Shown here piece by piece: positions 7,661 through 17,315 of a stretch of 64,000 nucleotides of DNA (its first letter is position 1; each line of letters opens with the position of its first letter). This DNA is from DAOMFB01 sp963721385 (GTDB taxonomy: Bacteria; Acidobacteriota; Thermoanaerobaculia; UBA5066). Both the position numbers and the translations under genes were made by a program. The stretch covers positions 124,001 through 188,000 of the forward strand of contig CAVRJB010000004.1 in NCBI GenBank assembly GCA_963721385.1, given 5' to 3'. Under the pieces are notes generated by a model. That model was not told where the DNA came from and did not search any database. It saw nothing but the letters and a program-made list of their open reading frames with translations.

Positions 7661-9785
7661 TCAGAACTTGAAGGTGACTTCCCCGTAGATACGCCGCGGC
7701 GTCGCCATGTAGTACTGGCTGTCGCCGATCTCGCTGTCGGTGATGGGGGGACGGCTGTCCGTCAGGTTCCGGCCCATGACGGCGAGGCGGAAGAGGGAGA
7801 AGTCCCACGAGACTCCGGCGTCCATCATGAAGAAGCTTGGTGTGTAGTAGGTGTTCCGGCGCGTCAGCGGCCGCTCGTTCTGGTGGCGCATGTTCACCCA
7901 CGCGCCGGGCCCCTTCCCGGTCCCGTAGCCGAGCCGGATGTACCAGAGGTCGCGCGGGACCATCTCCACCCGCTTGCCGTCCACGACGCGCAGTTCACCG
8001 TCCGGCGTCAGGAAACTGAACTGGACGTACTTCGCGTTGTGGTGGGCGTATCCCCCGCCGAGGGAGAGGCCCGGCACAGCGGCCGGCTGCCAGGTCCCGT
8101 CGATCTCCATTCCTTTGAAGCTCTCCTCGCCCGCGTTCGTCAGGGCGGGCTGCCCGTCGGGCCCGAGGATCCCGACGACCATGTTCTTGAAGGTCATGTC
8201 GAAAAACGAGAGGTCGAGTGAGAGTTGCTGTTTCAGCCACCGCGTCTTCAGCCCGATCTCGCCCGAATACGTCCGCTCCGGCTGGAGAATGCGGGCCGAC
8301 TCGGCTTCCGTGAGGTTCGGGGCAGCCGGTTTGAAGTTGCTCTTCCACGACGCGTAGAGGTTCAACGCGTCGAACGGGCCGACCGCCTTCGGGAGTAGAC
8401 GGAACAGACCAGAGACGCCGCCCGACCAGGCCCCGTTGCTCTGCGAGTCGGTCGTCACGTCGGGAGCCGGCGTTCCGACCTCCTGCCCGGAGGCCTGGAG
8501 CGCCTCGCTCGTCAGGTCGTAGCGCGCGCCGGCCGTGATCGTCAGCCACGTCAGGGGCGTCCACTCGTCGTTGACGTAGAAGCCCCAGAAGGTCCGCCGG
8601 TCCTCGAACGATCGGTTGTCGCCGACCGGGATCTGGCCGAGCGACGGGACGACGGGAACGGGCGAGACGAGAAGGTTGAAGTCGAACCCCGTCCCCGTGG
8701 CCGTCGTCCGCCCCCAGGTCAGCCCGATGCCGCCGACGAGGTGGTGCGTCCCCGCGGCCTTGAACTCTCCGACGGCGCGGAGGTCGTTGAAGGCCGTCGA
8801 CTCGACGGGCGTGAGCGACGTGCCGCTGGCCGACGCCGTGACGCCGTCGGTCGCCGTGATGAACGACCGGATCTGGATCTGTTCGTCTCGCGTCAGTCCG
8901 AGCGTGTCCTCGAGCTTCCACCCCGAACCGAGCGGAAGAGAGAATCCTCCCGAGATCGTGTTGAACCGGTGGTCCAGGCGAGCCCCGACGATCGCATAGT
9001 TCCGCTCGGCCACGAAACCAGGGATCGGCGCCCCCGCGTCGTACGGCAGGGGCGAGCCGAAGTAGTTGTACCAAAGCGCCGTCGTCAGGGCGAGGCGGAA
9101 CGTCGCGTCCCCCACCTTGTGCTCGCCGGAGAGGGTGAGGCGGGTATCAGAAAACGTCGTCCGATCCTGCCAGCCCCCTTCGCGCGCGACGGCTCCGGCG
9201 ACGCTGACCGATCGTGTCGGGGCCAGCGTTTCCCGTCCAGTTCACGCTTGCGTTCCATTCCGAGAACGAACCGCCTCCCAGGCGAGCCATCCCGTGCGGC
9301 GCTCCGCCGGTCCGGGTGAAGACCTGGATCATTCCGGCGAAGGCCGAGACGCCGTAGAGCGTTCCCTGCGGCCCTTTCACGATCTCGATCCGGTCGATGT
9401 CGTCGATCGGAATCTGGGCGAGCGACGGGTTGAACGGCCCCCCGACGGGAACGCCGTCGACCGTGATGAGGAGCGCGTCGAACTCCTTCAGCCCCCAGAC
9501 ACCGATGTTCGCCGCGTGCGCGCCGTTGTCCGAGCCGTTCCCCGTGTCGACCCCGGTGACGTCGTGAATCGCTTCGGCCACGGTCCGGACGTTCCGGCGC
9601 CGAAGCTCCTCGCCCGTGATGACCGCCGTCGAGGCCGGGATCTCGACGGCCTCTTGCGGGAGCTTCGTGGCCGAGACGACGACCTCGGCCGAGGCGGTCG
9701 GCGAGGGCGGCTCTTGCGCGGCGAGTGGCGCGGAGAAAGCGAGGAAAGCCGCCGCGTGGAGCGCGGCGGAAATACGAGACTTCAT
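7661..9785 (-). CDS. TonB-dependent outer-membrane receptor (one frameshift)
   Basis: An outer-membrane beta-barrel that imports siderophores, vitamins or glycans using TonB energy. From the ATG at 9785 there is a signal peptide ending LAAQEPPSP, then a plug domain (EEL...VRTVAEAIHDVTGV; GVWGLKEFDALLITVDGVPV; IVKGPQGTLYG). One extra base near 9207-9222 shifts the frame, and the barrel continues in the other frame (VSVAGAVAREGGWQDRTTF) to a final YGEVTFKF with C-terminal Phe. The joined product is about 707 residues, the normal size. The substrate is unclear. It lies 68 bases downstream of a probable lipoprotein gene on the same strand. Confidence 0.85.
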
Positions 9786-9853
9786 GGGACAGATTCCTTT
9801 CCGGAGGCGGTGCCTCCCCCAATCGAGACCGTCGGCGGTGACGGACCGGGGGG

Positions 9854-10474
9854 CTACTCGCGCCGGGGGAGGAAGAGGGGACCGCTCGAAACGGAGGGTC
9901 GCGTCTCGCGCGCGAAGCCCACGGACGGAGCCGAAGGCGACGCGGACGGGTCCTCCGCAGACGGCGACGAAACGGGGACCTCCTCGAGGTCCGCCTCGGG
10001 TTCTTCCGACGGTCCGAGGCCGGGCTGGCGGGGGGCCAGCGCGCCGCCCGCGGGAGGCGAAGCCTTCGGCTCCGGCGCGACGATCTCGAACGGGGCGCTG
10101 ACGGCGACGACGCGCTCCTCCCGGCCACGCCCACCGGTGCGGACGCCGAGCACGGCGCGCGACGCGGAGAGGTCCGGCGTCGTCCAGACGGCGTGGGAGG
10201 CGCCGGGCGGGAGATCGCGCGAGACGCAGAGGGGAAACGTCTGGCCACCGTCGAGTGACAGGACGAGCTCCATCTCGTCGATACCGTCCAGCGGGACGCC
10301 GCTGAGGTCGAAGAGCGCGACGGCAGGAGCGCCGGCTGTGAGGCGCGAGCCCGCGGCCGGCCTCGCGATGCGCGGCGCGGCGGCGGACGGACCTGCCGCG
10401 GCGGACGGGCCCGCGGCGGCGGCGCAGGCCGCGAGAACGAGAGACGCGAGGCGGAGACGATTCCTGCGGTGAAT
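9854..10474 (-). CDS. Probable secreted lipoprotein, start codon uncertain
   Basis: The frame is open from about 10474 to the stop at 9854 (about 206 residues). It begins with a basic stretch and a hydrophobic segment ending in a lipobox-like LVLAAC (residues 12-17), then an Ala/Pro-rich linker, a predicted beta-rich domain (PAVALFDLSG...MELVLSLDGGQTFP) and a low-complexity Glu/Ser/Pro tail. No ATG, GTG or TTG lies between the upstream stop and the signal sequence. The only candidate is ATT at 10474, so the start may be non-standard or damaged by a base error. An internal ATG at 10273 would remove the signal. I do not recognise the family. The gene diverges from the Hsp70-like gene and precedes the TonB receptor. 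Confidence 0.55.
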   Translation of the reverse strand: MHRRNRLRLASLVLAACAAAAGPSAAAGPSAAAPRIARPAAGSRLTAGAPAVALFDLSGVPLDGIDEMELVLSLDGGQTFPLCVSRDLPPGASHAVWTTPDLSASRAVLGVRTGGRGREERVVAVSAPFEIVAPEPKASPPAGGALAPRQPGLGPSEEPEADLEEVPVSSPSAEDPSASPSAPSVGFARETRPSVSSGPLFLPRRE

Positions 10475-10480
10475 GCGGGG

Positions 10481-10494
10481 ATTCTAACTAGAAT
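10481..10494. promoter_or_regulatory. Palindromic divergent -10 element
   Basis: ATTCTA-AC-TAGAAT is a perfect inverted repeat. It offers a TAGAAT -10 hexamer on each strand: one 5 bases before the GTG of the Hsp70-like gene (10500), the other 6 bases before the presumed start region of the divergent lipoprotein (10474). Both transcripts would be leaderless or nearly so, and the two polymerases would compete for one site. Confidence 0.5.
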
Positions 10495-10499
10495 GAGCC

Positions 10500-11996
10500 G
10501 TGCGGCTTGGAATCGACTTCGGCACCACTCACACCGTCGTTGCGATGGTCGACCGGGGAAACTACCCGGTCGTCAGCTTCGAGGGGGTGGAGTACGTGCC
10601 GTCCCTCGTCGCCGCCCGGCATGAGGACGGGGCCCTCCGTTACGGCGCCGAGGCGGCCGCGGTCCGGCACGCGCCGGGCTGGTCCGTCCTCCGGAGCTTC
10701 AAGCGCCTCCTGAACGACGCCGGGCCCGAGACCGCGGTCGAGATCGGGCCGCGGCGCGTCCTGCTCGTCGACGTCCTCGCGGGGTTCTTCGACCAGGTCC
10801 ACCGCGAGCTCGTCCAGTCCTCGAACGCCGGGCTCACCGTCGACGAGGAGTTCGAGGTGGCCGTGAGCGTGCCGGCCAACGCTTCCACGGCGCAGCGTTT
10901 TCTGACGCTCGAGGCGTTCCGGCGGGCCGGGTTCGAGGTGCTCTGGCTCCTGAACGAGCCGTCGGCCGCCGGGTTCGAGTACGCCCACCGCTACCGCTCG
11001 ACGCTGACGTCGCAGCGCGAACACGTCGTCGTCTACGACCTCGGAGGCGGCACGTTCGACGCGTCGCTCCTGAAAATGGCCCGGAGGACGAACGAAGTCG
11101 TCACGAGCCGCGGCATCGTCCGCCTCGGCGGCGACGACTTCGACGAGGCGATCTTCGCGCTCGTCGCGTCGCGAGCCGGCCTCGGCGAGCTCAAGGCGGC
11201 CGAGCGGGAGCTCGTCCTCGAGGAGTGCGCCCGGCAGAAGGAATCGGTCACCCCGAACACGAGGCGCTTCGTCGTCGACCTCTCCGCCGTCGGCCGCGAG
11301 CCGATCGCCTTTCCCGTCGACGAGGTCTACAAGGCGTGCGCGCCGCTCGTCGAGCGGACGATGGACGCACTCGAGCCGCTCCTCTCGACCCCCGAGTCCT
11401 CCGCGTCGTGGGACGAGGTGGCCGGACTCTACATCGTCGGCGGCGGGGGCGCGTTCCCGCTGGTGCCACGGCGCCTCAAGGAGCGCTTCGGGGAGCGCCG
11501 GGTCCGCCGCTCCGCCTATCCCTTCGCCGCGACGGCCATCGGCCTTGCGATCACTCTCGACGCCGAGGCCGGGTGGGAGCTCGAGGAGAGGCTGACACGG
11601 ACGTTCGGCGTCTTCCGGGAGGCGCAGTCGGGGGGCGACGTGGCGTTCGACCCGATCTTTTCGCGCGACACGCCGCTGCCAAAACCCGGAGAGCCGCCGC
11701 TCATGGCGATGCGCCGCTACCGGCCGGCGCACAATATCGGGCACTTCCGGTTCCTCGAGTGCAGCCGCGTGGTGGGCGGGCGCCCCGACGGTGACGTCGT
11801 CCCCTGGGAGGAGGTCCATTTCCCGTTCGACCGCTCGCTGCGGGATCAGGCGGAACTCGCGACCCTCCCGATCGTCCGGCAGGAGGGTGGCCCCGACGTC
11901 GAGGAGGTCTACAGCTGCGGCCCCGAAGGGGGGATCGCGGTGACGGTGACGAGCTGCGACGACGGGTTCAGCCGGACCTTCAGCGTCCGGCGCTGA
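10500..11996 (+). CDS. Hsp70-family ATPase without substrate-binding domain
   Basis: A 498-residue actin-fold ATPase related to DnaK and YegD-type Hsp70 proteins. Phosphate-1 loop GIDFGTTHT (residues 4-12), phosphate-2 loop VYDLGGGTFDASLL (near residue 178) and the adenosine-binding motif YIVGGGGAFPLVPRRLKERFG (near 312) are all present. After the nucleotide-binding domain the remaining 130 residues do not look like a DnaK beta-sandwich and helical lid, and no J-protein or GrpE gene is adjacent. It may act as a specialised chaperone or regulatory ATPase. The start is the GTG at 10500, directly after a TAGAAT promoter element. It is followed by convergent genes. Confidence 0.85.
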   Translation: MRLGIDFGTTHTVVAMVDRGNYPVVSFEGVEYVPSLVAARHEDGALRYGAEAAAVRHAPGWSVLRSFKRLLNDAGPETAVEIGPRRVLLVDVLAGFFDQVHRELVQSSNAGLTVDEEFEVAVSVPANASTAQRFLTLEAFRRAGFEVLWLLNEPSAAGFEYAHRYRSTLTSQREHVVVYDLGGGTFDASLLKMARRTNEVVTSRGIVRLGGDDFDEAIFALVASRAGLGELKAAERELVLEECARQKESVTPNTRRFVVDLSAVGREPIAFPVDEVYKACAPLVERTMDALEPLLSTPESSASWDEVAGLYIVGGGGAFPLVPRRLKERFGERRVRRSAYPFAATAIGLAITLDAEAGWELEERLTRTFGVFREAQSGGDVAFDPIFSRDTPLPKPGEPPLMAMRRYRPAHNIGHFRFLECSRVVGGRPDGDVVPWEEVHFPFDRSLRDQAELATLPIVRQEGGPDVEEVYSCGPEGGIAVTVTSCDDGFSRTFSVRR

Positions 11997-12002
11997 GCCG
12001 CC

Positions 12003-13250
12003 TCAGAGGCGCCGCCGCGCCGCCGACGCGAGAAGCGCGAGGAGCAGGAGCGACGCCCAGGTCTTCATCGGGAGGAAGACGACGAGGGCCCCGCGGGAGA
12101 GGGCCGCGTACTCCTCCTTCGGGCCGAGAACGAAAGCCCAGACGGCGAACGAGACGCCGAGAAGAGCGAGCGGCAGGGGGCGTGCCGCCTCGCCCCGCCT
12201 CGCGAGCGACGCGAACGCGGCGAGGAAGCCCGGGAGCAGGAAGAGTCCGTAGTGCTCCCACGACTTCGGGGTGACGAGCAGCGCGAGGACCAGCGTCGCG
12301 CCGAACCCGAGGGTGGCGTCCGGTCCCGCGAGGCCGCGTGGCAGGAGCGCGGCGAGCGTCAGCGCCGAGGCGGCGAGGCCGAGCGCGAGGGCGAAGGGCT
12401 CGACGAGGGCCGGTGCGGGGACGAGCGGCGCCGACGCGGGTCCGGGCGCGAAGAGCGCGAGCGCCGCCGCCGCGAGGGAGTGATTCCTCGGCTCGAACGA
12501 GGTCAGGGCGTTGTGGAGGGAGACCTGCGCCCACCACCGGCCCCAGGCGCCAGGCCCGCCGGCAAGGACTCCGAGCCCGGCGAGTGCCGCGCCCCCGGCC
12601 CCGAGAGCAAGAAGAGCACGCCCGTCGCGCCGGAACGCGAACACGAGGGCGGGAAAGGCGAGGAACGGCTTCGCGAGGGCGGCCGGGGCGAGGAGAAGCC
12701 CCGCCGCGAGCGACCGACCCCGGACGATCGCCTTCAACGACGCGGCGGCCGCCAGGAAGAGGATCGCGTTCAACTGACCCGTCATCAGGCCGTAGTAAAG
12801 CGGGAAGAAGAAGGTGGCGGCGACGAGAAGGCCTGCGCCGAAGACACGCGCCTCCTCGGCATCTCGCGCGATCGCCTCCGCCGCGAGGCGGATCCCGAGC
12901 GCGATGGCCGCGACCGAGAAAAGGAACCAGACGACTCGCGCGGCGGCCCACGGCAGGAACGCGACGGGGAGGTACGCCGCCGGGACCCACGGCGGGTAGA
13001 TGAAGTTGAGAATGGGGTCGCCGGGCCCCGCGGGGCCATGGAGCCCGATCCGCGTGCCGGCCGCGCCGACGGCCGAATCGTCGTAGAAGCGGCGGTCCCC
13101 TTCGAGGAGCATCCGCGCGGCCACGTACGGGGGAGCAAGGTCGAGGCCCTGCTTCGGGTGGAGGAGGGCGCGTCCGAGCTGATAGGCGGCCTGCGTCGCG
13201 ACGACGGCGAGGAGAAACGCCGCGAGCGCGCGCGGCCTCGGCGCTGTCAT
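12003..13250 (-). CDS. GT87-type polyprenyl-phosphate mannosyltransferase-like protein (DUF2029)
   Basis: A 415-residue polytopic membrane protein with about ten helices. The pattern resembles DUF2029/GT87 glycosyltransferases of the GT-C superfamily, which transfer mannose from polyprenyl-phosphate donors to lipoglycans on the outer face of the membrane. Supporting features are an extracytoplasmic loop after helix 1 with GLDLAPPYVAARMLLEGDRRFYD (here split by position, residues 31-53), the FIYPPWVPAAYLPVAFLPW loop, and a Lys/Pro motif LVTPKSWEHYGLFLLPGF near the C-terminus. The start ATG at 13250 overlaps the upstream phosphatase stop (ATGA). Acceptor and donor cannot be read from the sequence. 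Confidence 0.75.
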   Translation of the reverse strand: MTAPRPRALAAFLLAVVATQAAYQLGRALLHPKQGLDLAPPYVAARMLLEGDRRFYDDSAVGAAGTRIGLHGPAGPGDPILNFIYPPWVPAAYLPVAFLPWAAARVVWFLFSVAAIALGIRLAAEAIARDAEEARVFGAGLLVAATFFFPLYYGLMTGQLNAILFLAAAASLKAIVRGRSLAAGLLLAPAALAKPFLAFPALVFAFRRDGRALLALGAGGAALAGLGVLAGGPGAWGRWWAQVSLHNALTSFEPRNHSLAAAALALFAPGPASAPLVPAPALVEPFALALGLAASALTLAALLPRGLAGPDATLGFGATLVLALLVTPKSWEHYGLFLLPGFLAAFASLARRGEAARPLPLALLGVSFAVWAFVLGPKEEYAALSRGALVVFLPMKTWASLLLLALLASAARRRL

Positions 13251-15275
13251 GCGGGGAAAGCCCCCGTCCGAAGGACGACGAGCGTCCGGTCGTCCACCGG
13301 CTCGTCGCCTCCCGTAAAGGAGCGCCATTCGGCGAGGAGGAGGTCCCGGACGGCCGCCGCTCCGAGCCCCTTCACCCCGGCGAGGACATTCTCGACTCGC
13401 GCAAAGCCGAACTCCTCGTCCGCGCCGGGCCGCGTCGCCTCGACGATGCCGTCGGACATCAGGACCCAGACGTCGCCGGCCGCGAGCGGCGCCGTGACGG
13501 TCCTGAAGGTGGTGGGGAGCTCGAGCCCGAGAGGGCGCGCGGGGTTCGGCAGCGAGGTGACTGCGCCGTCCGGCGCGACGCGGTACGGGTAGAGATGGCC
13601 GGCGTTCGTGTACTCGACCCGACCCTCGGCGAGAAGGAACCGGAGATAAGCCATCGTCACGAACGTCCGGCTCTCGGTCGTCCTCCGGATCTCTGAGTCG
13701 AGCTCCGAGAGGAGCTCGGCCCCCTTCCGTCCCGAACGCGCGAGGGCCGTCAGTGACGCCTTCGCCGAGGCCATCACGATGCCGGTCGGGAGGCCGTGTC
13801 CCGAGACGTCCGCGAGGACGACCGTGAGCGTCCCGGGCGACTCGGCGACGAGGTCGTAGAAGTCCCCGCCGATCGCGGCGGCCGGGTGGAAGTCGACGGC
13901 GATCTCGAACCCCGCGCAGGCGAAGTCGGCAGGGGGGAGGAGGCGCCGCTGCAGGTCACGCGCGACCGCGAGCTCGCGCTCGAGAGTCGCCTTCGCAGCC
14001 CGCTCGGCGACGCTCGCCTCGAGGTGCGACGTCATCTCGTTGAAGCCGCCGACGAGACGCGAGAGCTGGTCGTCTCCCTTGAGGATGACGCGATGCGCGA
14101 AATTTCCCTTCTCGACCTCGGCGACGCCCTGCGTGAGCCGCCGCGTCGCGCGGGAGATCCGGAGAGCGAGGATCGCCGAGATCACGGTCGCGAGGACGAA
14201 GACGACGGCGGCGGCGATCGCCGAGGATCTTCATGATCGCGAGCGCGACGTCGGCCGAGCGGGTCGCCGACTTCCCGACCCGGATCTCGCCGAAGAGGTG
14301 GGCGGCTTCCTCGGCCACCGAGGAGTGGACGAGGAAGACGATGCGCTCGTCGGGAAGCGGCGTCCCGTCGTCCAGTCGACCGGTCGACGGTGAGCGAGAC
14401 CGGATAGAGGATCCAGCGGCCGTAGATCGGGCCCGAGCCGCCGGCGAGGCCGCGCGCGGGAGGGCGTCCCGCGCGTCCCTCCGCAGGCCGCTCGAGCTCG
14501 AAGCGCTCCTTGCCGAGGGAGAGCGTCGCTTTCGGCGTGCCCCTCCGTCGCCGTCTTCGGCGGGGCGGGCTTCGCCCTCCGGACGTCGATCTCCATCCCG
14601 AGGTCGCGCTCGAGGGCGGCCGGAACGGGGGCCGGTCCGCAGGAGTCAGGACGAGCGTCCCGGCGGCCTCGCCGCTCGATCGCCGGCGAAGAAGTTCCGG
14701 GCCGTCAGTGGCCGATGAGAAGCGTCGGAACGTCGGGAAGCCAGGGCCGGGGAAGGAGCGAGGCGCCGCTCCGGCGTCCCGAACGATTCTCCTGTCCGCC
14801 CGGCCGCCAGGGTGTCGTACCCCGCGTCTGCCGAAGGCGGCCACGGGATCGCGCGAGCGCCTGGAACGCCGCCTTCCGTTCGGACGGCGTGGCGGTCTCC
14901 TCGAAGCCGGTCGGCGAGGCAGTCGGGCGGTCTTCTGGAGCGTCTCGCGCCGCGGTGCTCGAGCGCTCGCTCGAGCCGCTGCCCGGCCACCTGCGCGGCG
15001 ACGAGCCAGACGCCCGCGTAGACGACGGCGACGAGGAAGAGGAGGGGCGCGACGAGGAGGAGGTACGAAACGAGAAGCCGGCTTCCGACGCGCCAGAGGA
15101 GGCCGCGCATCAGGTGCCGGAAGGCGCTGACGAGGAAGACGGGAAGGGCGAGGCAGAGGACGAGGCCCCCGATCGGCGTCAGCGGCCCACCGGAGAAGAG
15201 ACTCCCGACGGCGGCGAGGAGCACGCCCGCGAGCGTCGCGAGGCCGCTCCGGCGGAACGTCTTGGTGAACGTCAT
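13247..15275 (-). CDS. Membrane SpoIIE/PP2C-type phosphatase with HAMP (multiple frameshifts)
   Basis: From the ATG at 15275 the product starts with membrane helices (GLVLCLALPVFLVSAF; LLVSYLLLVAPLLFLVAVVYAGVWL), continues into an extracytoplasmic sensor region, a second membrane anchor (AAAVVFVLATVISAILALRI), a HAMP domain and a SpoIIE-type Ser/Thr phosphatase domain (AIGGDFYDL; VVLADVSGHGLPTGIVMAS; DVWVLMSDGIVEA). The metal-binding Asp residues of the phosphatase are present. Between about 14225 and 14915 the reading passes through the three frames around seven times, each change fitting one extra base. The catalytic end (13247-14230) is intact. These enzymes usually dephosphorylate anti-anti-sigma factors; no partner-switch gene is adjacent. 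It could be a decayed gene, but the +1 pattern points to sequence error. Confidence 0.75.
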
Positions 15276-15308
15276 GGCGCCTTCACGCGATTCTGACAGA
15301 GGCCTTCC

Positions 15309-15314
15309 TATACT
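15309..15314 (+). promoter_or_regulatory. TATACT -10 element, probably leaderless promoter
   Basis: TATACT ends 6 bases before the GTG start of the antiporter at 15321. There is no room for a ribosome-binding site, so the transcript is probably leaderless. Confidence 0.5.
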
Positions 15315-15320
15315 GGCGCC

Positions 15321-17315
15321 GTGTGGGAGCGGACGTTTCTCCGGGATCTCGTCGTCGTCCTTTCGGCGTCCTTTCCCGTCCTCTGGATTTGCCGTCGGCT
15401 GAAGCTCCCGCAGGTCGTCGGCTTCCTCGTCACCGGCGTCGTCATCGGCCCTCACGCCCTCGGCTGGGTCCGTGAGGCGAGCCGCGTCGAGTCGATTGCC
15501 GAGTTCGGCGTGGCGCTCATCCTCCTCTTCGTCGGCCTCGAATTCCCGCTCCGGCGGCTGAAGGCTCTGGGGAAAACCTCGCTCGTCGGGGGAGCGCTCC
15601 AGATGGCGATGACGACGGCGGCCGCGGCGGCAGCGTCGCGGGCGCTGGGAAGCGAGCCGAACGACGCTCTCTTTCACGGCCTCCTCGTCTCGGTCTCCTC
15701 GACGGCGGTCGTGCTCCCTCTGCTGAAGGCCCGGGACGAGCTGGCGGCGCCGTACGGCCGCCGCTTCCTGGCCGTGGCGCTCTTCCAGGACCTCGCGGTC
15801 ATCCCGATCCTGCTCCTTCTCCCGGCGCTCGCCTCGGGAACCGGACCGACGGGTCTCGAGGTGCTCGGCCGCGTCGCCCTCGCGATCGCGGGGGTCGCGG
15901 CACTCGTCGCCATCGCCCGGCGGGCGGCCCCGCGCCTCCTCGACCTCGTCGCGCGGATGGGGAGCCGCGAGACCTTCACGGGCGCGGTCGTCGTCGTCGT
16001 CCTCGCCATGGTCGCGGCCGGCGAGAAGGCCGGCGTCTCCGCGGCGATGGGCGCGTTCGCCGCCGGCATCGTCCTCGGGGAGAGCGACCACGTCCACGAG
16101 GTGGCGGCGACCCTCGCACCGCTCCACGATCTCCTGTCGAGCCTCTTCTTCGTGTCGGTTGGGATGCTCCTCGTGCCGTCGTTTCTTGTGGCCCATCCCC
16201 TCGCGGTGGGCGCTTGCGTGGCGGCGCTCGTCGTCATGAAGACAATGGCTGCCTTCGTGGCGCTGAGGGGGGCGGGGACGGTCCCGCGCACGGCGCTCCG
16301 GGCGTCCCTCGCGCTCGCGAACGTCGGAGAGTTTTCCTTCGTCCTCGCGACGACGGGGGCGTCGCTCGCGCTGCTCTCCGGCGACGCCCGGCAGCTCGTG
16401 GTCGCGGCGACCGTCGGGACGCTCGCCCTCGCGCCGTTCCTCGTGGCGGCGGGGCCGCGGCTCGCGGCGCGCCTTCCGGAGCGCGTGGAAGAGTCCCCCG
16501 AGGAAGACGAGGCGGGCTCGCCGCGGAAGGGGCACATCGTCGTCGTCGGCGCCGGGCTGAATGGCACGAACGTGGCGCGAGTCCTCCACGAGACCGGGAT
16601 CCCGTACGTTGTCGTCGACGTCGACCCGGAGCGGGCCGCTGAAGCGCGTCGGGAGGGACTGCGCGTCCTCCGGGCCGACGCCACGGGGAGCGAAGGGCTC
16701 GGCGCCGCGCACATCGAGGGCGCTCTCGGCGTCGTCGTCACGATTCCGGACCCGGACGCCGCCCGCCGCGTCGCGAGGCTCAGCCGGATGAGGAACCCCG
16801 ACCTCCGGATCATCGTCAGAACCCGCTACGTCCGCGAGGTCGAGGCCCTGCGCGCCGTCGGGGCCGACGAGGTGATCCCGGAGGAGTTCGAGACCTCGAT
16901 CGAGCTCGTCGCGCGCGTGCTGCGGATCTTCCACATGCCGGGTAACGTCGTCGCCACGCAGATCCGCCTGCTCAGGGACGAGACCTACCGGAAGCTCCGT
17001 GATCCGGTCTCGCGCGTCGCGGGCGGCCGAAGGCTCTCGGCACTCGTCGCGGCCGGAACGAGCGAGCTCTTCCTCGTCATGCCGGAAACCGCCGCCGAGG
17101 GGAAGACGCTCGAGGAACTGGACCTGAACGCGCACCACGTCGCCATCCCGGCGGTTCTGCGGGACGGAAGGCCGCATGCGCCTCCTCCGCCGGACTGGCT
17201 CGTCGCCGCGGGGGACATTCTGGTCCTCGTGGGCGCGCACGAAGACCTCACGCACGCGCTGGCCCTGCTCGAGGCGCCGGGTCAGGCGCCGGGCGGCACG
17301 TCCTTCCCGAGATAG
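15321..17315 (+). CDS. KefC-like CPA2 cation/proton antiporter with TrkA domains
   Basis: A 664-residue inner-membrane antiporter. Residues 1-385 form about 12-13 helices of the Na+/H+ exchanger fold (FGVALILLFVGLEF, ALFQDLAVIPILLLLPAL, ANVGEFSFVLATTGASL), with the conserved QD and EF motifs of CPA2 transporters. A TrkA-N Rossmann domain follows from about residue 403 (HIVVVGAGLNGTNVARVL) and a TrkA-C domain occupies roughly residues 560-650. This layout matches KefB/KefC and related K+/H+ exchangers gated by nucleotide. The GTG at 15321 is chosen from the promoter position. Its 3' end overlaps the convergent MscS gene by 34 bases. Confidence 0.9.
   Translation: MWERTFLRDLVVVLSASFPVLWICRRLKLPQVVGFLVTGVVIGPHALGWVREASRVESIAEFGVALILLFVGLEFPLRRLKALGKTSLVGGALQMAMTTAAAAAASRALGSEPNDALFHGLLVSVSSTAVVLPLLKARDELAAPYGRRFLAVALFQDLAVIPILLLLPALASGTGPTGLEVLGRVALAIAGVAALVAIARRAAPRLLDLVARMGSRETFTGAVVVVVLAMVAAGEKAGVSAAMGAFAAGIVLGESDHVHEVAATLAPLHDLLSSLFFVSVGMLLVPSFLVAHPLAVGACVAALVVMKTMAAFVALRGAGTVPRTALRASLALANVGEFSFVLATTGASLALLSGDARQLVVAATVGTLALAPFLVAAGPRLAARLPERVEESPEEDEAGSPRKGHIVVVGAGLNGTNVARVLHETGIPYVVVDVDPERAAEARREGLRVLRADATGSEGLGAAHIEGALGVVVTIPDPDAARRVARLSRMRNPDLRIIVRTRYVREVEALRAVGADEVIPEEFETSIELVARVLRIFHMPGNVVATQIRLLRDETYRKLRDPVSRVAGGRRLSALVAAGTSELFLVMPETAAEGKTLEELDLNAHHVAIPAVLRDGRPHAPPPPDWLVAAGDILVLVGAHEDLTHALALLEAPGQAPGGTSFPR

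Noticed and set aside
9786..9853. Possible riboswitch upstream of the TonB receptor
   Set aside because: The gap is only 68 bases and lacks any B12-box-like sequence; only a 6-bp GGAGGC/GCCTCC repeat is present.
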